IMG/VR virus record: IMGVR_UViG_3300037189_001089 | Coordinates: 1-62,175 of that record | DNA from: a virus | Direction: 5' to 3' (one strand) | Length of the DNA stretch: 62,175 nucleotides | In this document: piece after piece, positions 7,548-16,840 of the stretch | Layout of the letters: each line of letters opens with the position of its first letter | Numbering within the stretch: position 1 is the stretch's first letter | Program-made: the position numbers and the translations under genes | Notes under the pieces: model-generated | Seen by the model: the letters and a program-made list of their open reading frames with translations, nothing else | Database searches by the model: none | Told to the model about the DNA's origin: nothing

Positions 7548-8547
7548 TTACCTTATCTCTAATAGATTGCTGTAGCTCAAGGTCTTCACGAACACGATTA
7601 ATAAATCCGTCTCTACCCTGCACTTTAGAGCCATCAGGTAGAATATACCAGGCTCCTGTGCGTTCTACAATGCCCATTAGCTCCGCTGTATCCACAAGAT
7701 CAGCAATAATATCAATACCAACCATAGGGCCTCTAAAATAGAAATCATATTCCCCACTTTGAAAAGCAGGACTCGTTTTACTAAATTGAACTTCCCAGCG
7801 TACTTTTCTACCAACCTTTTCCTCAATGAGTTTGTCTCCCACAGCAATCTTGCCCTTGATCGCTTGGTTATCAGACTCAGAGCTAAATAGTTTAATAACG
7901 GTTGAAGAGTAAAACTTAGTAGCTTGCCCACCTGACGGCTGTTGGCTTGTATACATTGCACTAATGTTATTACGTGACTGACTAATGAGGACAAGCATCG
8001 TAGGCTTGACCTTGTTATTTGCATAGTTGAGCATTTTCCACGCATTACTAAAGTCTCGTGACTCTGCTCCAATTTGCTTAGTATTTTCCAGTTCTTTGAG
8101 TTCATCCGTTCCCTTTTCAAAATAGATTGCTGGTAGCAATGATGTAATAGAGTCTATCACAATCATGTCTACCCCAGCATTCATAAGGCTTGTTCCAACC
8201 TCTACCATCTCGTTAATAGTCCTAGCCTGAGACACAATTAAGTTTTCTGTATCTACGCCAAGTCTTTTAGCCCACTCTTCAGAATAAGACATTTCAGCAT
8301 CAATCCATGCACATAGCTTGCCTTCTTTTTGTGCGAGCCCAATCATTTGCAAACATAGCGATGACTTAGCACTTGACTTGCTACCCCAAATCAAAACCTG
8401 TCTACCATAAGGCAACCCGCCATTAAGAGCACGGTTCAATCCTGGGCTTGGAGTTTCTTGGTACTCAGTTATAAAGCCAGCTCCAGTAGAAAGTCTTTTT
8501 CTTAGTTTTGGATCTAGCGTTGCAAAGGCTTCTTCGATTGTTGTCAT
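7525..8547 (-). CDS. RecA/UvsX-like recombinase with atypical Walker A
   Basis: The 340-residue protein is a RecA-fold ATPase for strand exchange in phage recombination and repair. Visible landmarks are a Walker A at 55-63, a Walker B VDMIVIDSITS near 125-135, the glutamine/serine segment VLISQSRNN, and the L2-like stretch PSGGQATKFYSS. The Walker A reads GSKSSAKSS: the Gly before the catalytic Lys, normally GKT or GKS, is Ala60. The family otherwise fits well over the ATPase core. The start ATG overlaps the dnaE stop (TAATG). It is shorter at the C-terminus than E. coli RecA and lacks an obvious acidic tail. Confidence 0.9.
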   Translation of the reverse strand: MTTIEEAFATLDPKLRKRLSTGAGFITEYQETPSPGLNRALNGGLPYGRQVLIWGSKSSAKSSLCLQMIGLAQKEGKLCAWIDAEMSYSEEWAKRLGVDTENLIVSQARTINEMVEVGTSLMNAGVDMIVIDSITSLLPAIYFEKGTDELKELENTKQIGAESRDFSNAWKMLNYANNKVKPTMLVLISQSRNNISAMYTSQQPSGGQATKFYSSTVIKLFSSESDNQAIKGKIAVGDKLIEEKVGRKVRWEVQFSKTSPAFQSGEYDFYFRGPMVGIDIIADLVDTAELMGIVERTGAWYILPDGSKVQGRDGFINRVREDLELQQSIRDKVNGIESSK

Positions 8548-11500
8548 TATTCTACGTCCTCCATTATTACGGTTCCATCTTTTGTTTTACCAAAGCTAAA
8601 GGTATAGGCCTTGCCCTCTTCAATCTTCATATACGCTTTTGCAAAAGAAGTTGGAAATACTGTTACAGAATGCAGGTCACGTGATGTGTCTGCCAAAACT
8701 AAAGATGCCATCTTTTTGCCAGCCTTAGTTGTTCTTGGCTTAAATGATACTACGAACATCTCATCATCCTTGTATGGAAGCTGACGATAGCTTAGCATTT
8801 TTAAAAGACCATTTGAATGATTGCCAATTTCATCAGCTGGAATGGCACTAACAATTCTATTATCACTGCACAAAACAAGATATGTTTTTCCAGCCTCAAT
8901 AGCTGTTTGCTCATCATCAAAAATCCCAACGCTTCCAGTTTTGTCTAGAATTTCTACTCTTGACCAGCCCTTACCACGCTTAATTGTTTTGACCATTCCC
9001 ATGAGAACAAAAGATCCCTTTTCTTCAAAGTCACAGACTTCATCCATAAAGGCATAGTAGTGCTGTGGCACAGAAGTGTTAAACTCTGGTAGGTTTAAAT
9101 ACTCGTAAAGATTTTGACGAATCTCTTCATCGTTTCTTGGATTGTCAGTAAACGTTGCTGCACCAATAGCTCTTAGAGCTGCTAATGCACGACTATTGAC
9201 TCCACTACCCTTTGTAAAAGTAAATTCTTCTAGGTGCTTATAATCTTTAAAAGGGCGAGCAGCAATATACTTGTTTGCAATGTTATCACTAATAAACTTG
9301 ATAGCACTTAATCCAAACCTAATACCCTTGCCCTCAATTTTAAAGTCAACGTCAGAATCATTAATGTGTGGTAGCTTTACTGGAATACCCATTCGCTTTG
9401 CTTCAATTAGATATTCAGTGCGAGCATCCTTGTCTCCCTCATTTTTTAATAGGGAATACATAAACTCAAGTGGGTGGTAATATTTTAGCCAGGCTGTCCA
9501 GTAAGATACTGTAGAATATGCTACAGCGTGAGACTTGTTAAATGAGTATCCTGCGTGAGCTTCAAAGTCATGCCATAGATCTAGGGCAACATTTGGAGAC
9601 AAGAATCTAGAAGCACCCTCAACAAACCTGTCCTGGAATTGCTTAAACTCTTTAGCATCTTTTTTCTTACCAATAATCTTACGAACCTTGTCAGCTTCAG
9701 CCATTGACATGCCACCAAGTTCTGTACAGGCCTGCATAACCTGTTCCTGATACAAAATGCATCCATAGGTTTCTTCTGTAAATGGCTTCATTACCTGATG
9801 CTTGTAGTCAATATTTTGTTTACCATGCTTACGCAAAATGTAGTCTTTACCAATAGTATTCATGGCACCAGGACGCACCAGAGCGTTAGAGGCTGCTAGC
9901 TCTGCAAAATTCTTAACTCCCATCTTAACCAGAAGATTTGTATATGGTGTAGCTTCACACTGGAACACACCCTTTGTATAGCCATCAGACAACATGCGAT
10001 ATACGTTTTGATCTTCCATGTCAATTTTATGCAAGTCTATTTTCGCATCGCTTCGCTCTTCAATAATCTTTAGAGTATCTTGAATAACGGATAGAGTCTT
10101 TAGACCAAGAGCATCAATCTTAATAAGACCAATTCTTTCTGCCTCTGCCATATCTACTGCCACTACTGGGATACGTTCTTTTGTTCCTGGAGCTGTGCGA
10201 GTTTCCATAGGAGCAACCTTAAAGATTGGTTGCTTAGAAGTTACAACACCTGCAGCGTGAATACCAGTACCACGAATTCGTCCACGAAGCTGTTCTCCAT
10301 AAAGCTCAATCTCTGGATATTTTTCACGGAACCATTCAGTTTGCTTTGAGGTACAGTAATCATCCCAAGTGTCTACAAGCTTCATAACCTTGTTAACGTC
10401 TGTCAGAGGAATCTGTAGCACACGAGCAATGTCACGCACAACACCCTTGTCTTTAAATTGTAGGAATGTTGCAATAGAGGCTACGTGACGATATTGGCGA
10501 ACCAAATAGTCCTTTACTTCATCACGACGATTATCCTGAATATCTGTATCAATATCTGGGAAGTCATTACGTTCTGGATTAATAAAACGGAAGAACAGTA
10601 GGCCATGCTCAATTGGATCAATGTCTGTAATTCCTAGAGCATAGCACAGCAAAGAACCTGCAGCAGAACCACGTCCTGGTCCTACCATAATTCCCTCTTT
10701 CTTTGCCCAAGAAATCATAGATCGAACAACGAGAAAGTATGGTCCAAACTTTTTATCTTTAATAACAGCTAACTCTTCATTAAGTCTGTCAAGATATTCC
10801 TGCTTTTCTGCCAAGCCTTTTTCTTTTAGTCCAGCTATGGCAAGTGAATATAGTTCTTCATCTGGCTTTTGATATTGAACTGGTAGTAGGTCAGCATGAT
10901 CCTGAATATCGTAGTCCTCAATCTTGTTGACAATCTCTAGCGTAGACTCAAACATGTCTGGTCGCTCAATGCCCTGAGCAGCCATGGCAGATTTCATTTC
11001 TTCATATGATAGAAGATGAATCTCAAACTTATTAAAAGACATCTGGCGGTCAGCACCATACAGATAGTCTAGCTTTTCCATTAAGCCATCAAGCTTTTTA
11101 GCTTTATCATATGTAGCATCTTTTTCTGGCTTGCTTGAATATGAGTTAAGAATAAGCTTTAACTCTTGAATTTCTTTTTGTGATGGGTCAGAGTGGTGGC
11201 AGTCTGGGGTGACAACTGGCTTAACTCCAAACTCGTCAGCAAGCTCCAGCAGTGCCTTGTTAATTTCTGGTGGATTGTGTGGCATTACCTCAATGTAATA
11301 GTCATCACCATAAATTTCTTTACACCTTTTGATGTGATCTTTTGCATAAGCAAATTCATCTGCCTCAATGGCTTTTGCTAAAACACCAGACAAACATCCT
11401 GATGTAATAATTAATCCTTCTTTGTATTGCTCTAAAACTTCCCAGTCAATACGTGGCTTCTTATAAAAACCTTCTGTCCAGCCAATCTCATTAAGTCTAT

Positions 11501-11819
11501 TAAGATTTTCTAGTCCTTTTGCATTCTTAGCAAGAATAATAAGGTGGTTATAGTTAAGGTCTAGTGGATCGTTCTTCTCTTTCTTATCTGTGTGATCAAA
11601 GCGGTCTTTGGTTATATACCCCTCAATTCCAAGAATTGGCTTGATTCCCTTTTCTTTTGCAGCACGATACATTTCACGGTGTCCAGACAAAGAGCCATGA
11701 TCTGTAATCGCAATAGCTGGCATACCTAGCTCTGCAGCACGATCCACATATTCTTGTGGTGTAGCAATTCCATCAAAAAGCGAATAGTGGGTGTGAACAT
11801 GTAGTCCAGCGTAATTCAT
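8547..11819 (-). CDS. dnaE: DNA polymerase III alpha subunit (DnaE type)
   Basis: A 1090-residue replicative polymerase of family C. The N-terminal PHP domain is intact in its metal motifs: LHVHTHYS (His7, His9) and ITDHGSLSG near residue 40, plus PDCHHSD later. The polymerase active site shows FPDIDTDIQDNRRDEV with its two aspartates, and LIKIDALGLKTLSVI with the third. The C-terminal part contains an OB-fold-like region (VLMGMVKTIKRGKGWSRVEI). Actinobacterial DnaE1 proofreads through its PHP domain, so the intact motifs suggest the phage enzyme may do the same (inference). It forms an operon with the RecA-like gene and follows the SSB. The start has AGAGGACTTT before ATG. Confidence 0.97.
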   Translation of the reverse strand: MNYAGLHVHTHYSLFDGIATPQEYVDRAAELGMPAIAITDHGSLSGHREMYRAAKEKGIKPILGIEGYITKDRFDHTDKKEKNDPLDLNYNHLIILAKNAKGLENLNRLNEIGWTEGFYKKPRIDWEVLEQYKEGLIITSGCLSGVLAKAIEADEFAYAKDHIKRCKEIYGDDYYIEVMPHNPPEINKALLELADEFGVKPVVTPDCHHSDPSQKEIQELKLILNSYSSKPEKDATYDKAKKLDGLMEKLDYLYGADRQMSFNKFEIHLLSYEEMKSAMAAQGIERPDMFESTLEIVNKIEDYDIQDHADLLPVQYQKPDEELYSLAIAGLKEKGLAEKQEYLDRLNEELAVIKDKKFGPYFLVVRSMISWAKKEGIMVGPGRGSAAGSLLCYALGITDIDPIEHGLLFFRFINPERNDFPDIDTDIQDNRRDEVKDYLVRQYRHVASIATFLQFKDKGVVRDIARVLQIPLTDVNKVMKLVDTWDDYCTSKQTEWFREKYPEIELYGEQLRGRIRGTGIHAAGVVTSKQPIFKVAPMETRTAPGTKERIPVVAVDMAEAERIGLIKIDALGLKTLSVIQDTLKIIEERSDAKIDLHKIDMEDQNVYRMLSDGYTKGVFQCEATPYTNLLVKMGVKNFAELAASNALVRPGAMNTIGKDYILRKHGKQNIDYKHQVMKPFTEETYGCILYQEQVMQACTELGGMSMAEADKVRKIIGKKKDAKEFKQFQDRFVEGASRFLSPNVALDLWHDFEAHAGYSFNKSHAVAYSTVSYWTAWLKYYHPLEFMYSLLKNEGDKDARTEYLIEAKRMGIPVKLPHINDSDVDFKIEGKGIRFGLSAIKFISDNIANKYIAARPFKDYKHLEEFTFTKGSGVNSRALAALRAIGAATFTDNPRNDEEIRQNLYEYLNLPEFNTSVPQHYYAFMDEVCDFEEKGSFVLMGMVKTIKRGKGWSRVEILDKTGSVGIFDDEQTAIEAGKTYLVLCSDNRIVSAIPADEIGNHSNGLLKMLSYRQLPYKDDEMFVVSFKPRTTKAGKKMASLVLADTSRDLHSVTVFPTSFAKAYMKIEEGKAYTFSFGKTKDGTVIMEDVE

Positions 11820-11883
11820 AAAAGTCCTCTGTTAATTAAAGTTATGGGATTGGGCAGTTTATTGAGATACCCAGCTCTAGGTT

Positions 11884-12546
11884 TTACCAGTCTGCGTTGC
11901 TAGTTGTGCCTGCTCCTGGGCCATCAAAGCCTAGGTAGAAGTTTTCCTGCTCAGCATATGGAATCTCACGAACAACCTTGTCTAGGTTAAATGGCTCAAC
12001 GCCATCCCAGTTGTGAGGCTCTGCATCTGGTGCAGTTGGAATTAGAGTATAGTTAGTCTCAATACCCTGACCGTTTCGCTTTAGCTTCCACTGTAGGTTT
12101 GAGATTGATCCAGTCTCTAGTGCATATTCACGAATGGTGTTAAATGCAGACTGCTTAGAAATACCCTGTGACCATACAGCAACATATGGACTCTCTAGTC
12201 CATCATCAATAACTACGTTAGTGTAGAAACGAAGACGTGCTCTCCATCCACCCTTTGGCTCATTTCTCGCCATCTCGCAACCAAAGCAGCGACCTAGGGT
12301 ATCCTGAGTACATGCAGCTTTACGCTTGTAGTCTTTTGGATTTGTGTGTTCTGAAATTACGACAGCAAGTCCACGATTTTCTGCATAGTGTGCTGAATCG
12401 GAATCTAGCTCTTCAATAAAACGAATCTTTGCAGATTGTCCATCAGCTAGCTTTACCCAACGAACCTTTGGTCCTGCTGATGGGTCTGATTTTGGCTTGT
12501 TATCTAGTAGTGCGTTAATGTTTTTTAGTCCTTTAATGACGCTCAT
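11884..12546 (-). CDS. gp32-like single-stranded DNA binding protein
   Basis: A 220-residue protein beginning MSVIKGLKNINALLDNK. It has a zinc site His67, Cys79, Cys87, Cys90 (ISEHTNP, then ACTQDTLGRCFGCE). The spacing closely follows the H-C-C-C zinc site of T4 gp32. The following RARLRFYTNVVIDDG block fits the OB-fold of phage SSBs. The C-terminus is acidic only in part and ends TTSNADW, so the usual acidic tail is weak. It coats single-stranded DNA at forks and probably interacts with the helicase and primase encoded just upstream. A TTGACA-type promoter lies before it. Confidence 0.82.
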   Translation of the reverse strand: MSVIKGLKNINALLDNKPKSDPSAGPKVRWVKLADGQSAKIRFIEELDSDSAHYAENRGLAVVISEHTNPKDYKRKAACTQDTLGRCFGCEMARNEPKGGWRARLRFYTNVVIDDGLESPYVAVWSQGISKQSAFNTIREYALETGSISNLQWKLKRNGQGIETNYTLIPTAPDAEPHNWDGVEPFNLDKVVREIPYAEQENFYLGFDGPGAGTTSNADW

Positions 12547-12571
12547 TTTTCTCCTTGTTTTTCTTTTATTT

Positions 12572-13498
12572 TTAGTTTAGCATGCTTGATATAGATTTGT
12601 CAAATGATTCATCAATGTTCTTTATTTGTTCATCTGTCATGTCACCGATATCTTTATACTGTTTATCTAATTGTATCACGCTAACACGAGATCCAAGACG
12701 TTCTAAAATCTTAGACTTCATGTTACCGCCTGCTTCATCATTGTCTGCAATAACTATTACATTATTGAAGTATTTTTGTAGTAGGTCTGTTTGTACATTA
12801 GAAACGTTGGCTCCTAATGTAGCTACCGCTGGAAATCCACATTGGTCAAGTCGAATAGCATCAAAAGATGACTCAACTATGTAAACCCTGCTTGATGTTT
12901 TTACCCTATGCAAATTAAACAAAATTTTGCTTTTGGGAAGTCCTGGAGTATTTTTAAAATCTTTTCCCTCAATCGATCTACCAACAAAGCCAACCTCAAT
13001 CCCATCTGGAGAGTGTACTGGAATTGTAACCATATCCTGTTTTTCAGAATATCCAAGAGCAAACTTTTTAACAGAGTCTTCTGTGATTAGTCTGCCAGCA
13101 TAGTATCGCATGGCACGTGGAGACTCTAAAGCTTGAGAGTTTAGCCTTTTAATTAAAACTTGATCGAATTGATTGTAGATTGGTTTTTCCTGAAGTTGCT
13201 TTTCAATATCATATGCAAGATCCGCATCTGTTTCTTTACTCTTAATGTATCTTGCAGCTTCAAAGTATGACCTACCACTCATTGTCATAACTAGCTGTGT
13301 AAGGTCTGTGACGTGCTGACATGCAAAGCAGTAGAATAGTCCTGAAGATTTGTCAACTTCTCCTGCTGGAGTTCTTGAGTTATTGTGATATGGGCAAAAA
13401 ATAATGTAGTCAGAATCAACCTCAGACATGATGTCAACACCTGCGCCCGTTAAGACACGCTTAACTTGCTCTGCTGTGTAGACTGACTTTGTTTTCAT
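12572..13498 (-). CDS. DnaG-type DNA primase
   Basis: This 308-residue protein has a CHC2-type zinc-binding domain: Cys35 and His38 in FCPYH, then Cys57 and Cys60 in FYCFAC. It also has a Toprim core with Glu209 in VYIVESSFDAIR and Asp252/Asp254 in VIVIADNDEAGG. It therefore makes RNA primers for DNA replication. At 308 residues it lacks the C-terminal helicase-interaction domain of bacterial DnaG. The helicase is encoded separately just upstream, unlike the fused primase-helicases of T7-like phages. Confidence 0.93.
   Translation of the reverse strand: MKTKSVYTAEQVKRVLTGAGVDIMSEVDSDYIIFCPYHNNSRTPAGEVDKSSGLFYCFACQHVTDLTQLVMTMSGRSYFEAARYIKSKETDADLAYDIEKQLQEKPIYNQFDQVLIKRLNSQALESPRAMRYYAGRLITEDSVKKFALGYSEKQDMVTIPVHSPDGIEVGFVGRSIEGKDFKNTPGLPKSKILFNLHRVKTSSRVYIVESSFDAIRLDQCGFPAVATLGANVSNVQTDLLQKYFNNVIVIADNDEAGGNMKSKILERLGSRVSVIQLDKQYKDIGDMTDEQIKNIDESFDKSISSMLN
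12574..12603 (-). promoter_or_regulatory. Promoter candidate for the SSB gene
   Basis: The minus strand shows a perfect TTGACA (12603-12598), an 18-base spacer and TAAACT (12579-12574) with an upstream TG (extended -10 TGCTAAACT). The start would be near 12567 and the leader carries AAGGAG before the SSB ATG. It overlaps the end of the primase gene. Confidence 0.6.
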
Positions 13499-13512
13499 CC
13501 TCTAATATCCTC

Positions 13513-14733
13513 TTACTTATCTTCCATGTCTTTATATCTGTAGTATCCTTTGTCAAAGTCTGCTTGCACAAAGAAGTCTCCCATAAAACCATTTCTGTTT
13601 TTACGAAAGGCACACTCTATGATATCACTATTTGTTGCACGACCAAGAGCTAAAACCCAGTCAGCATCATAAGCAATCTGACGTGACCATGCAGTTTGGC
13701 CTAGAGTGGGAACGCCACTTAGGTCGTTCACATCGTCTGGCGTAGCTGACGAGATAGCAATGATAGGAACTTCTTCACCAATAGCCATAAGCTTTAGCTC
13801 ACGAGACAGGTTTTTCATTCTAACAGTTTCATTGTCTGCTTTTTGATTTGGGCTCATAAGCTGCAAATAATCTACAATTACAAAGTCTGGCTTATACTGG
13901 TCGATCTTACCACGTAGCACTGATGGAGTAATTTCTCCACCTGAATCATTTGAAATAATGTGAAACTCTGGCTTGCCAGCAATTTCTTTTTCATGCCATT
14001 TACGTAGCATGTCAAGCTCTATATCACCATTGCTAATTTTGCGGTGTGACCAAATACCCTCGCCCATAATAGTAAATACACGATTACGAACTTCTGTTTC
14101 GCTCATCTCAAGAGAAATAATTAGTGGCGACTTGCCCTGCTTCCAAGCCTGCACTGCAAAGTATAGCGCCATCCAAGACTTGCCAATTCCTGGATATGCA
14201 AGAAATACTCCAAGCTGTCCTGGCATAATTCCTGCTGGAAGATAGTTGTCAAATCCTGGCAGGTTAGTTTTGATTCCAGTAATTCCTGCTGCCTGTTGAG
14301 CCTTTACGTTTTCAAAATATGCAATTGCAGACTCAAGATCTGTGACATCAATGTCACGAATAGCAGAGGTATTCTTTTTTAGTTCTGAGGTTTTGGTAAT
14401 TAGCTCTTCTAAGGCTTTTGTACCCTGGCCACTCTGAACTTCTGTTGCGGCATTCCTAATAATATCCTTAAGGCTATCATTTAGATATTCGCCCTGAAGC
14501 TCTTCAAGGTGGTGCTTTGTTGACCCAACCCCCTCTGCTGGAGTAAAGTCACGAAACTTTTCTACAACAAGATCTACTGGTGGAATTGACTGATTTGTCT
14601 CAAAGTACTTACGAATAAACGTCCAGATATCAGTATGAGTTCTAAGCAGCTTTTCAACATCTGCCTGCAGCAGCACATGCATTTGCTTATCCTGCAGAAG
14701 TGCTGATATTACCTTAGACTCTGTATTACTCAC
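13513..14733 (-). CDS. DnaB-type replicative DNA helicase
   Basis: A 406-residue RecA-fold hexameric helicase. The N-terminal 120 residues are helical, as in DnaB N-domains. The ATPase domain begins at TGIKTNLPGFDNYL with Walker A AYPGIGKSWMA (about 179-189) and Walker B DFVIVDYLQLMSP. The later motif around NLSRELKLMAI and ending in a basic strand (CAFRKNRNGFMG) is also DnaB-like. It would unwind the fork ahead of the phage DnaE polymerase. It overlaps the small gene upstream by 8 bases. Confidence 0.94.
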   Translation of the reverse strand: MSNTESKVISALLQDKQMHVLLQADVEKLLRTHTDIWTFIRKYFETNQSIPPVDLVVEKFRDFTPAEGVGSTKHHLEELQGEYLNDSLKDIIRNAATEVQSGQGTKALEELITKTSELKKNTSAIRDIDVTDLESAIAYFENVKAQQAAGITGIKTNLPGFDNYLPAGIMPGQLGVFLAYPGIGKSWMALYFAVQAWKQGKSPLIISLEMSETEVRNRVFTIMGEGIWSHRKISNGDIELDMLRKWHEKEIAGKPEFHIISNDSGGEITPSVLRGKIDQYKPDFVIVDYLQLMSPNQKADNETVRMKNLSRELKLMAIGEEVPIIAISSATPDDVNDLSGVPTLGQTAWSRQIAYDADWVLALGRATNSDIIECAFRKNRNGFMGDFFVQADFDKGYYRYKDMEDK

Positions 14734-15034
14734 TTAGCCACCTTTTTGCCATCTCTCTACGCTCTGCACGTTCTCTTTCATCTTTAGCTTTTTCATCCAT
14801 TGCCTGCAAAAGCTTTTCTGCATTATAGGCATAAAAAGTCCAGCTGTGGGTTTGCGCAACTTCAAAATAATAATACACTAGCTTCATTGCCAAGTCAAGT
14901 CCAAACGACTCGATTATGGCATCAGCTGCCCACTGTTCTGTATTTAAATTAAGCACTGGCTTTGCGCCGTACCTTTTTAAATGCTGACTAGAATAGGTAC
15001 CAAGTAAAGCCATGCGGTCTTTACGTTCGGCCAT
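14726..15034 (-). CDS. Unknown protein next to the helicase gene
   Basis: A 102-residue protein: a basic N-terminus, a helical core with aromatic residues (LVYYYFEVAQTHSWTFYAYN) and a charged C-terminal helix (KAKDERERAERREMAKRW). It overlaps the helicase start by 8 bases and its own ATG overlaps the upstream stop. Being coupled to a DnaB-type helicase it could be a loader or adaptor, but no homology is visible to support that. Confidence 0.7.
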   Translation of the reverse strand: MAERKDRMALLGTYSSQHLKRYGAKPVLNLNTEQWAADAIIESFGLDLAMKLVYYYFEVAQTHSWTFYAYNAEKLLQAMDEKAKDERERAERREMAKRWLSE

Positions 15035-15240
15035 TATTCTTCTATTTCAGACTTTGCTTCTGCTAGCTTTTCTGTAAGCTTGTTTTCTACAAAACTATAA
15101 ACACGCTCAAAAGCGTCATTAATTGTTTCGCCCTCACGACGTGAGTCAACAACGCCAAGGTCTAGCCTTAGTGACTGAAAGTTTCCTAGATTAAGTGTAT
15201 AACCTAGTGTAACGTTTACCTTAGTGTCTTCGTTATTCAT
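15034..15240 (-). CDS. Conserved-looking small phage protein of unknown function
   Basis: About 68 residues from the ATG at 15240 (MNNEDTKVNVTLGYTLNL), chosen because GAGGGG lies upstream and a longer frame to 15300 would overlap the previous gene. The protein has two beta-strands followed by a long helix (AFERVYSFVENKLTEKLAEA). No domain is recognised. Confidence 0.68.
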   Translation of the reverse strand: MNNEDTKVNVTLGYTLNLGNFQSLRLDLGVVDSRREGETINDAFERVYSFVENKLTEKLAEAKSEIEE

Positions 15241-15262
15241 TTGCCTACCCCTCTCAAAGGTA

Positions 15263-15805
15263 TTAAATTGATTCTGACCAAACAGGTATGAACCTGCCAT
15301 CTTCAGTTCTAGTATAAGTCAGTATACCATCCCCCATACGCCTTGTCAACTCCTGATTTGTAGGTGTCATATTATTAGTGACTAGGCCATCTTTTCTGGG
15401 CTGTCCAATATGTATAGAGGCCAAGATGCTGCGTATTTCTTTTACTTGTGACTCTGAGTAGTAGCTTCTTATCTGCCACCCAGTTTTTCCATCCTTAGAA
15501 GATCCCATTGGGAATGGAATAACGCCACGCTTCATCAGGCTAGGCATATACTTTTTGTGACGATTAACTAATTTAGCAGTTTCCCCCACAGTGTATGCTC
15601 TTTCACGATTGCGTTTAAAGTCAGAAATAAAACAAGTCTCCATACGATCTTTTGTAATGTTATAAAAAGTAATCATACCAGTAGAACGACTTTGGTGATG
15701 TGGACGAACAAGATCTCCGTTTAAGAACCAAACTTTTTTATTCCCAGGAATTACTGGCTCTTCGTTATAGGTCTCGCTTAAAAGTCTTTTTTGATCTGCA
15801 TTCAT
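15263..15805 (-). CDS. Helix-turn-helix DNA-binding protein
   Basis: A 180-residue protein. After a beta-rich N-terminal part (residues 1-65) it has a MerR/excisionase-like winged helix: YTVGETAKLVNRHKKYMPSL then a wing (GVIPFPMGSSKDGKTGWQIR) and YSESQVKEI. It is likely a DNA-binding regulator or replication initiator-like protein; it sits first in the replication module, immediately after the last tail gene, whose stop it overlaps. Which sites it binds cannot be told. Confidence 0.72.
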   Translation of the reverse strand: MNADQKRLLSETYNEEPVIPGNKKVWFLNGDLVRPHHQSRSTGMITFYNITKDRMETCFISDFKRNRERAYTVGETAKLVNRHKKYMPSLMKRGVIPFPMGSSKDGKTGWQIRSYYSESQVKEIRSILASIHIGQPRKDGLVTNNMTPTNQELTRRMGDGILTYTRTEDGRFIPVWSESI

Positions 15806-16251
15806 TAATTAGGAACTCCGATTATAATTAGATTAACTATGGTGGAAGCATTTCCAGCCTTATCAAATCTAACCAAACCAGTTAGTCCATTTGCATCAAC
15901 GCTTGTTAAAACAACTGTTGCCCCATCTCCAGCTGTTCCAACTCCACCAGTATTTACAATAGTTGCTGTGGCGATTGGCGGGTATTTAAAGTTGCCATTG
16001 TAAGAATAAGTAAACGACTTTGTGCTATCTGCAGTTTGTGGGCTATTTGATGTCACCACAATTGATCCACCAATAACTCTAGCCTCAGAGGTTTTAATGT
16101 TTTGTCTACCAGCAGATGGGGTGTCTAGGCTGGTATAGTTATATCCAGTTGTGGATAGCTGATCAGAAAGTTGATTTACAGCATTAGTGATTTGATAGAT
16201 ATAGCTAACGTCAATTGGTTGCCCTCGTTCTGGTAGCGGTACTTTTGCCAT
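15805..16251 (-). CDS. Probable minor tail or baseplate protein
   Basis: A 148-residue protein with a helical N-terminus (YIYQITNAVNQLSDQLS) followed by a Thr/Val-rich beta region ending IIIGVPN. The architecture, a short trimerising helix then a beta head, fits a virion appendage. It is the last gene of the tail block. No specific family is recognised. Confidence 0.6.
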   Translation of the reverse strand: MAKVPLPERGQPIDVSYIYQITNAVNQLSDQLSTTGYNYTSLDTPSAGRQNIKTSEARVIGGSIVVTSNSPQTADSTKSFTYSYNGNFKYPPIATATIVNTGGVGTAGDGATVVLTSVDANGLTGLVRFDKAGNASTIVNLIIIGVPN

Positions 16252-16264
16252 AATATTCTCCTAT

Positions 16265-16840
16265 TTATATTGTACCAGATAGTCCACGGAATAGGGTAAG
16301 CTTATTATTATAATAATCCCTAACTTTTATGGCTGTTGATACTTGAACTGCGATTTCTACTCTTTTGACGTTAGTGTCTTTTTTTAAAATAGAAAAGTTA
16401 TTGGATGATACAGTAGCCTGGAATTCCCATGGTTGCCAGCCTGCATCATTTAGGTTTGTTGTGTTGTTGTTATTCCATCTAAGCCAAACATCAAAAGTAG
16501 TTGTTTTGGCATAAATTCTTTCAAAGTCACTAGGGTCATCTGCCTCCCCTGGAAAAGACCAAACTGCATTTATTACTTCAGGATTTCCAGACTTTGATAT
16601 AGAAAACCTATTTGTTGCGGTATAGGGAAATGGTGTTGTAATGTCTGGCATAATATACCTAATGATTGGTGCCCAGTGTGAGTATCTATTTTTATCCTCT
16701 GATACTATGCGATATCTAAAATCGTAATACAGGTCTTCTACTTCGTCCCTAGACAAGGAATCGTTATACACAGTAGTGAACTGAACTGGCGGCAGCTCTT
16801 CATTTTTAATAACTACTCTTTTAATTCCAGCATCAGCCAT
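16265..16840 (-). CDS. Probable tail/baseplate protein with fibronectin-like strands
   Basis: A 191-residue protein, rich in aromatic and polar residues, with alternating strands typical of Ig or fibronectin type III folds (for example DLYYDFRYRIVSEDKNRYSH and TFDVWLRWNNNNTTNL). Its ATG overlaps the preceding stop. Position among tail genes makes it a baseplate or tail-tip component. It is not otherwise recognised. Confidence 0.62.
   Translation of the reverse strand: MADAGIKRVVIKNEELPPVQFTTVYNDSLSRDEVEDLYYDFRYRIVSEDKNRYSHWAPIIRYIMPDITTPFPYTATNRFSISKSGNPEVINAVWSFPGEADDPSDFERIYAKTTTFDVWLRWNNNNTTNLNDAGWQPWEFQATVSSNNFSILKKDTNVKRVEIAVQVSTAIKVRDYYNNKLTLFRGLSGTI
16269..16277 (-). promoter_or_regulatory. 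Extended -10 promoter candidate
   Basis: Minus strand TGGTACAAT, in the short gap before the gene starting at 16251. The implied leader is about 12 bases and contains AGGAG. No clear -35. Confidence 0.35.
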
